In this document: piece after piece, positions 1 to 6,149 of the stretch
Layout: every line of letters starts with the position of its first letter
How positions within the stretch are numbered: the first letter of the stretch is position 1
Assembly: GCA_021797365.1 (NCBI GenBank)
Contig: JAJZZU010000167.1
Span: 1-6,149 of the forward strand
Reading direction: 5' to 3'
Origin: Pseudomonadota bacterium
GTDB taxonomy: Bacteria > Pseudomonadota > Gammaproteobacteria > Acidiferrobacterales > Acidiferrobacteraceae
DNA length: 6,149 nt
Translations under genes and position numbers: made by a program
The notes under the pieces: model-generated
Databases searched by the model: none
What the model was told of the DNA's origin: nothing
What the model saw: only the letters and a program-made list of their open reading frames with translations

Positions 1-1066
1 GATCGACCATGCCGTGACGGAATACCCGCACACCGTTTAGGCTCACCGTCACCCGGTCCGGATCGTCGAGGGCGATGGGCGCGCGCCCCACGGCCATGAG
101 GATACGGCCCCAGTTGGGGTCGCTCGCGAACAGGGCGGTCTTCACGAGCGGCGAGGTGGCGATGGTGTCGGCCACGATGCGCGCCTGGTCATCGGACCGC
201 GCGCCGGAAATCTCCACGCGCACGAACTTGGTCGCGCCCTCGCCGTCGCGGACGATGGCCTGCGCTAGCTCCGCGCAGACCTGCTCCAAGGCCTCGCAAA
301 ACTGCGTAAACGCCGGCCCTTCAGCGGCCGTCAGGCGCACGCCCGACCGGCCCGTGGCCAGTACCACCAAGGCGTCGTTTGTCGAGGTATCTCCATCCAC
401 GGAGATGGCATTGAAGGTGGTCTTCACGGCCCGCGCGAGCGCCGCTTGCAGGACAGGGCGCTCAGATCCGATATCGGTCGCCACGAACGCGAGCATGGTC
501 GCCATATTGGGATGGATCATGCCCGATCCCTTGGCGATGCCGGTGATCCGTACCGGCTTGCCGTCCATGACCATCTCGCACGTCGCGCCCTTGGGCACCG
601 TGTCGGTCGTCATGATGCCGTGCGCCGCGTCCATCCACCCATCCTCAGAGGCCGTGCCTACGGCCGGCGGGATACCGGCAATCACTGCGGAGACCGGCAG
701 GCGCTCGCCTATGACCCCCGTCGAGAACGGCAGGACCTCATCCGGCCGGCAGCTGAGCACCTGCGCAAGGGCCTGGCAGCAGGCCCGCGCGTCGGCGAGG
801 CCGGGCTCGCCGGTCGCGGCATTGGCGTAGCCGGTGTTGATGATGAGGGCGCGCGGTTCGCTCTGTCGCCAATGGGCCTTGGCCACGATCACCGGCGCGG
901 CCGCGAAATGGCTCTGAGTAAAGACCGCCGCGGCCGTAGTCCCGGAATCACACTGAATGACCACGAGGTCTTGCCGAGCCGCCTTGCGGATACCGGCGGC
1001 CACGGTACCGAGCCGCACACCGGCAATGGCACCAAGCGGCGGCATAGCCTTGACTCCCACAGCCAT
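1..1066 (-). CDS. argJ: Bifunctional ornithine acetyltransferase / N-acetylglutamate synthase (partial, C-terminus missing)
   Basis: ArgJ transfers the acetyl group from N-acetylornithine to glutamate in the cyclic arginine pathway, in the cytoplasm; bifunctional members also use acetyl-CoA. The frame is open from the ATG at 1066 to the left edge, giving 355 residues of a family usually a little over 400, so about 50 are missing. Family marks are NTGYANAATG (residues 77-86), STGVIGE (116-122, oxyanion hole region), KGSGMIHPNMATML (179-192) holding the self-cleavage site with nucleophile Thr190 (codon 497-499), a VDGDTSTND block and an ASDPNWGR block near the C-terminal end seen here. The precursor should split before Thr190 into alpha and beta chains. 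The start is fixed by AAGGAG five bases upstream and by the N-terminal fit to the family. It follows secA by 9 nt and is probably cotranscribed with it. Whether it is mono- or bifunctional cannot be read from sequence. Confidence 0.97.
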   Translation of the reverse strand, partial: MAVGVKAMPPLGAIAGVRLGTVAAGIRKAARQDLVVIQCDSGTTAAAVFTQSHFAAAPVIVAKAHWRQSEPRALIINTGYANAATGEPGLADARACCQALAQVLSCRPDEVLPFSTGVIGERLPVSAVIAGIPPAVGTASEDGWMDAAHGIMTTDTVPKGATCEMVMDGKPVRITGIAKGSGMIHPNMATMLAFVATDIGSERPVLQAALARAVKTTFNAISVDGDTSTNDALVVLATGRSGVRLTAAEGPAFTQFCEALEQVCAELAQAIVRDGEGATKFVRVEISGARSDDQARIVADTIATSPLVKTALFASDPNWGRILMAVGRAPIALDDPDRVTVSLNGVRVFRHGMVD

Positions 1067-1071
1067 AATCG

Positions 1072-1075
1072 CTCC

Positions 1076-1077
<2 letters not shown>
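1072..1077 (-). promoter_or_regulatory. Shine-Dalgarno of argJ, overlapping the secA stop codon
   Basis: AAGGAG lies five bases before the argJ ATG. Its first two bases are the last two of the secA TAA (1076-1078). Ribosomes ending secA therefore finish on the argJ initiation site, which suggests translational coupling and explains the 9-nt gap without a terminator. Confidence 0.75.
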
Positions 1078-3763
<2,686 letters not shown>

Positions 3764-3765
3764 AG

Positions 3766-3771
3766 CCCTCT
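3766..3771 (-). promoter_or_regulatory. Ribosome binding site of secA (short spacing)
   Basis: AGAGGG ends two bases before the secA ATG. This is the only purine-rich match to the anti-Shine-Dalgarno near the start, and it is closer than the usual 5-9 nt. The start itself is secure from the conserved SecA N-terminus, so the spacing may lower initiation rather than point to another start. Confidence 0.5.
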
Positions 3772-3792
3772 GAACCGATCAGAAAAAGTCGC

Positions 3793-3821
3793 ATTATGGC
3801 CGAAAAGGGGGTTTACTTGAA
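3793..3821 (-). promoter_or_regulatory. Candidate sigma70-type promoter for secA
   Basis: In the 69-nt gap between the peptidase gene and secA, CATAAT (3793-3798, five of six to TATAAT) lies 17 nt downstream of TTCAAG (3816-3821, three of six to TTGACA). Transcription would begin near 3786, giving a leader of about 22 nt. The gap is visibly more AT-rich than the genes. The -35 match is weak, and no terminator hairpin precedes it, so read-through from lpxC is also expected. Confidence 0.3.
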
Positions 3822-3832
3822 CACTTTTCCGC

Positions 3833-4750
3833 TCAGCGCCGATCTGCGAGCCGCAGGAAGCCGATGGGGTTGATGGGTACACCGTGGAGCATGACCTCGA
3901 AATGCAGGTGCGGGCCCGTGGAATAGCCGGTGTCCCCGACTCGTCCCAGCAGTTCGTGTTTGGAGACGACCTGCCCGACGTGCACATAGCGCGCGCTCAA
4001 ATGGGCATACATGGTGATCTCGCCGTGACCGTCTTCGACCTTCACGAGCCGCCCAAAGCCGCCGTCGCCGCCAGCAAAGATGACGATCCCAGCCGCCATG
4101 GCCCGCACCGGCGTCCCGATGGGCGCGGCGATGTCGACGCCGGGATGGAAACCGGGGCGGCCAGTGAAGGGGTCGGGACGCGGGCCGAAGGGCGAGGAGA
4201 TCCAGCCGCCACGTACCGGCCAACCCCCGGGGGTGGTCAGCGCCATGACCTGGCGCGCGGCCAGCACCGATGCCAGCACGGTCATCTCGGCCGAACGCCG
4301 CATGAAATCCGCCTTCAGGCGTTGCGCCATGGCCTTGAGACCGGCCACGGTCCAGTCCGTGCCGGATATCGGCACCGCCGGGGTGGTGGTGAACGTCGCA
4401 CGCGTCGTCATCGGTCGGGCGGGCAGCCGGGCCAGGGCCCCGAGACGCGCCGACAAGGCGTCGAGTCGGCTCGCGCGCGCGCGCAGCCGTCCTACCATGG
4501 CCGCGAGTCGCGACAGATCAGCATGACTGATCCGGGCAAGCCGACGGGCCTGACCCAATGCCGCCGCCGGGACGCCCGCGCCCGTTGCGGGCGCCCCCGG
4601 GGTATGGGCCGCGGCCAGCCAAAACGCGAGCGCCCCCAGGGTAAGCGGCAAAAGGCCGAACAGGAGTAGGGCCCCGGCCACCATCGTGCGCAGGTTCACA
4701 TGTACGGGACGGGAACGCGCGTCGCCTTCGCGTAGAATGATAATGTTCAT
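3833..4750 (-). CDS. Membrane-anchored M23 (LytM-type) metallopeptidase with coiled-coil region
   Basis: 305 residues, apparently a complete M23 endopeptidase; the family cuts peptide cross-links of peptidoglycan in the periplasm or acts as a degenerate regulator. A short cytoplasmic start (MNIIILREGDARSRP) is followed by one membrane segment at about 23-48. Next comes an Ala/Leu/Arg-rich helical, probably coiled-coil region (about 64-112) with RLDALSARLGALARL, a second helical stretch (about 133-170), and the LytM domain (about 183-297). The zinc and catalytic residues are all present: His202 and Asp206 in HPGVD, His250 in YAHLS, His281 and His283 in HLHFEV, so it should be active. The start ATG overlaps the upstream stop as ATGA; I see no good Shine-Dalgarno, so translation probably depends on coupling. 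An M23 gene just upstream of secA is, to my recollection, common in non-enteric gammaproteobacteria. The exact substrate is not shown by the sequence. Confidence 0.93.
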   Translation of the reverse strand: MNIIILREGDARSRPVHVNLRTMVAGALLLFGLLPLTLGALAFWLAAAHTPGAPATGAGVPAAALGQARRLARISHADLSRLAAMVGRLRARASRLDALSARLGALARLPARPMTTRATFTTTPAVPISGTDWTVAGLKAMAQRLKADFMRRSAEMTVLASVLAARQVMALTTPGGWPVRGGWISSPFGPRPDPFTGRPGFHPGVDIAAPIGTPVRAMAAGIVIFAGGDGGFGRLVKVEDGHGEITMYAHLSARYVHVGQVVSKHELLGRVGDTGYSTGPHLHFEVMLHGVPINPIGFLRLADRR

Positions 4751-5244
4751 AATGCCCGACGCTTGGAGGCTGCGGGTGCGAGCCGGTGCGCCAAGACACG
4801 GAGCTTTGTGATAAGGCGCGAGGAATCAGGCGAGGACACCGGCACGGTGCGCATCGGTGCAGAACGCATCTGGGCACGCGGCAACGCGATGCCGGTCGAA
4901 TGGGCCAGCCGGCGCTCCAAGCGCGCGAGCCGCACGGCGTTGGCATTGAGCGCACCAAGCTCGATGGCCATGACATCGAGACCGGCCGCGGTATCACGCG
5001 CAAGAGACGCCACCTCGGCATGTGCCGCCGCGATTGGCGCAACACCCACCCCGCCACCGATCGAATCGGGGACAAAGAGACGCAAGAGCCCATAGACACC
5101 AAACGCCAGCAACAGCGGGATCACGCCGCCGCCCACGCCGATAGCGATGCGCCATTGGCGCGGACCCAATCGCCACTGGCGATTCACGCGGCTTCTATGA
5201 CCCACGATCCGTAATGTCACATCCGCCGACTTGCGTTCTTTCAC
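4747..5244 (-). CDS. Single-pass membrane protein resembling the non-catalytic half of the adjacent M23 peptidase
   Basis: I do not recognise a named family. The 165 residues have a basic N-terminus (1-32, many Arg), one membrane segment (about 33-58), a Gly-rich turn, an Ala/Leu-rich helical region (about 72-120) and a basic C-terminal helix (about 142-165). The topology predicts a cytoplasmic N-terminus and periplasmic remainder. The architecture and spacing follow the neighbouring peptidase up to where its LytM domain would begin: GALNANAVRLARLERRL here against GRLRARASRLDALSARL there, and LRVLAHRLAPAASKRR against LKAMAQRLKADFMRR. No zinc-ligand motifs are present. Start chosen is GTG 5244, with AGGG (5252-5255) seven bases upstream and an in-frame TAG just above; GTG 5220 is an alternative that would align better with the peptidase N-terminus. 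Its TGA overlaps the peptidase ATG, so the two are probably made together. A partner or regulator of the peptidase is an inference. It is not a DciA/DUF721 protein, which some relatives carry at this place. Confidence 0.8.
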   Translation of the reverse strand: MKERKSADVTLRIVGHRSRVNRQWRLGPRQWRIAIGVGGGVIPLLLAFGVYGLLRLFVPDSIGGGVGVAPIAAAHAEVASLARDTAAGLDVMAIELGALNANAVRLARLERRLAHSTGIALPRAQMRSAPMRTVPVSSPDSSRLITKLRVLAHRLAPAASKRRAL

Positions 5245-5286
5245 ACCGCTACCCTATAGAGGTCGTAACGCCGCCCACAGACCCGG
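5245..5286 (-). other. 42-nt spacer between lpxC and the 165-residue membrane protein gene
   Basis: The spacer has no terminator-like hairpin with a T tract and no convincing promoter. It contains the AGGG (5252-5255) that probably serves as the ribosome binding site of the downstream GTG start. Its shortness supports cotranscription from lpxC into the next two genes. Confidence 0.5.
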
Positions 5287-6149
5287 TTAAACTGCGGGCA
5301 CCGTCCTGGCAAACGATATGGCCGGCCTATCGGTCTCCTCGAACGAGACGATCTCCCAGGCATCCCTATCCGCCACCAATACCCGCAACAGGCGGTTATT
5401 CAAGGCATGTCCGGATTTACAGGCACTGAAGGCCCCGATCAGCGGATGGCCCAGCAGATAGAGGTCGCCTATCGCATCCAGGATCTTATGTTTGACGAAT
5501 TCATCCTCGTAACGCAATCCGTCTTCGTTCAGGATGCGGAAATCGTCCATCACCACGGCATTGTCGAGGCCGCCTCCCCGGGCCAGGCCATTCTGCCGTA
5601 GGGCCTCAAGCTGGCGCATGAAGCCGAAAGTGCGCGCGCGGCTGATCTCCTTCACAAAGGAGGTCGTGGAGAAGTCGATACAGGCCACCTGGGTAGAGTT
5701 GCGGAAGATGGGGTGATCGAAGTCTATCGTAAACGACACCTTGAATCCGTCCCAAGGCTCGAACCGGACCCATTTGTCGCCGTCCTCGATCTCGATGGTC
5801 TTGCGAAGCCGGATGAAGCGCTTGTGGGCCGACTGCTCTTCGACGCCTGCCGACTGGATCAGGAAAACGAACGGGCCCGCGCTGCCATCCATGATCGGGA
5901 CCTCGGGCGCGGTGAGATCGACATAGGCATTGTCGATTCCAAGACCGGCGAACGCCGACATCAGGTGCTCGACCGTCGAAACCCGTGCGCCATTATGTTC
6001 AAGCGTAGTCGAGAGCCGTGTATCGCTCACGTTCTCTGGGCATGCCCGTATTTCCACGAGCTGCGGCATGTCCACGCGCCGAAAGATGATGCCGCTATCG
6101 ACCGGGGCCGGACGCAGGGTCAGATAAACCTTCTCTCCGGTGTGTAATC
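5287..6149 (-). CDS. lpxC: UDP-3-O-acyl-N-acetylglucosamine deacetylase LpxC (partial, N-terminus missing)
   Basis: LpxC is the zinc deacetylase that removes acetate from UDP-3-O-acyl-GlcNAc, the committed step of lipid A synthesis, in the cytoplasm. The frame is open to the right edge and begins inside the family's conserved LHTG motif (His19 in E. coli), so about 17 residues are missing and the full protein would be about 303 (E. coli 305). Assuming that offset, STVEHL carries Glu77 and zinc ligand His78, HKILDAIGD carries ligands His237 and Asp241, and KSGHALNN carries catalytic His264, each one less than in E. coli. [22 protein letters not shown] and [13 protein letters not shown] are also typical. 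The apparent GTG start at 6075 is internal; homology continues upstream of it with [10 protein letters not shown]. The C-terminus ends TVPAV and lacks the final Leu-Ala of the E. coli FtsH degradation signal. In related bacteria lpxC follows ftsZ, outside this window. Confidence 0.98.
   Translation of the reverse strand, partial: LHTGEKVYLTLRPAPVDSGIIFRRVDMPQLVEIRACPENVSDTRLSTTLEHNGARVSTVEHLMSAFAGLGIDNAYVDLTAPEVPIMDGSAGPFVFLIQSAGVEEQSAHKRFIRLRKTIEIEDGDKWVRFEPWDGFKVSFTIDFDHPIFRNSTQVACIDFSTTSFVKEISRARTFGFMRQLEALRQNGLARGGGLDNAVVMDDFRILNEDGLRYEDEFVKHKILDAIGDLYLLGHPLIGAFSACKSGHALNNRLLRVLVADRDAWEIVSFEETDRPAISFARTVPAV

Noticed and set aside
75..830. Plus-strand open frame of 251 aa opposite argJ
   Set aside because: It is antisense to well-conserved ArgJ motifs, including the self-cleavage site. 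The product is Ser/Ala/Arg-rich with no domain I recognise.
4472..4482. Alternating CG run, a possible Z-DNA or slippage site
   Set aside because: It is only 11 bases, lies inside the peptidase gene and is explained by Arg-Ala codons of the coiled-coil region in GC-rich DNA.
3884..4669. Plus-strand frame of 261 aa opposite the M23 peptidase
   Set aside because: It is a low-complexity Arg/Gly/His-rich shadow of the LytM domain coding sequence, with no family resemblance.
5245..5286. Possible promoter with TATAGG in front of the 165-residue protein gene
   Set aside because: The -10 match is only four of six, and no acceptable -35 hexamer sits 16-18 bases upstream.
5287..6075. GTG at 6075 as the lpxC start
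   Set aside because: The frame stays open to the window edge, and the upstream residues match LpxC from its LHTG motif onward, so the real start is outside the window.
5713..6147. Plus-strand frame of 144 aa opposite lpxC
   Set aside because: It is fully antisense to conserved lpxC sequence including a zinc ligand codon, with no independent support.

Overview
The window is an ordinary chromosomal segment of a GC-rich Gram-negative bacterium, most likely a gammaproteobacterium outside the enterics. The evidence is a lipid A biosynthesis gene (lpxC), a SecA very close in length and motif numbering to the E. coli protein, and the gene order lpxC - (small membrane protein) - M23 peptidase - secA - argJ. 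From memory, this order resembles the lpxC-secA region of Pseudomonas and Xanthomonas more than the E. coli order lpxC-secM-secA-mutT. I cannot name the genus from the sequence.

All five genes lie on the minus strand and read from right to left. lpxC (5287-6149) enters from the right edge and lacks about its first 17 residues. A 42-nt gap follows, then a GTG-started gene for a 165-residue single-pass membrane protein (4747-5244). Its stop overlaps the start of a 305-residue membrane-anchored LytM/M23 peptidase (3833-4750) by 4 nt (ATGA). A 69-nt gap with a possible weak promoter precedes full-length secA (1076-3763, 895 aa). argJ (1-1066) follows after 9 nt, with a Shine-Dalgarno overlapping the secA stop, and runs off the left edge with roughly 50 C-terminal residues missing. 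No stretch over 300 bases is free of a gene. I see no tRNA, rRNA, insertion sequence, CRISPR array or other mobile DNA.

The genes share an envelope theme: LpxC commits precursors to lipid A, the M23 protein is built to cut or regulate cutting of peptidoglycan, and SecA powers export across the inner membrane. ArgJ (arginine biosynthesis) appears to be along for transcription. The one unfamiliar element is the 165-residue protein. It looks like a peptidase-less copy of the anchor and coiled-coil half of the M23 protein it is translationally coupled to. This is the best candidate for something undescribed, though the window as a whole is housekeeping DNA.
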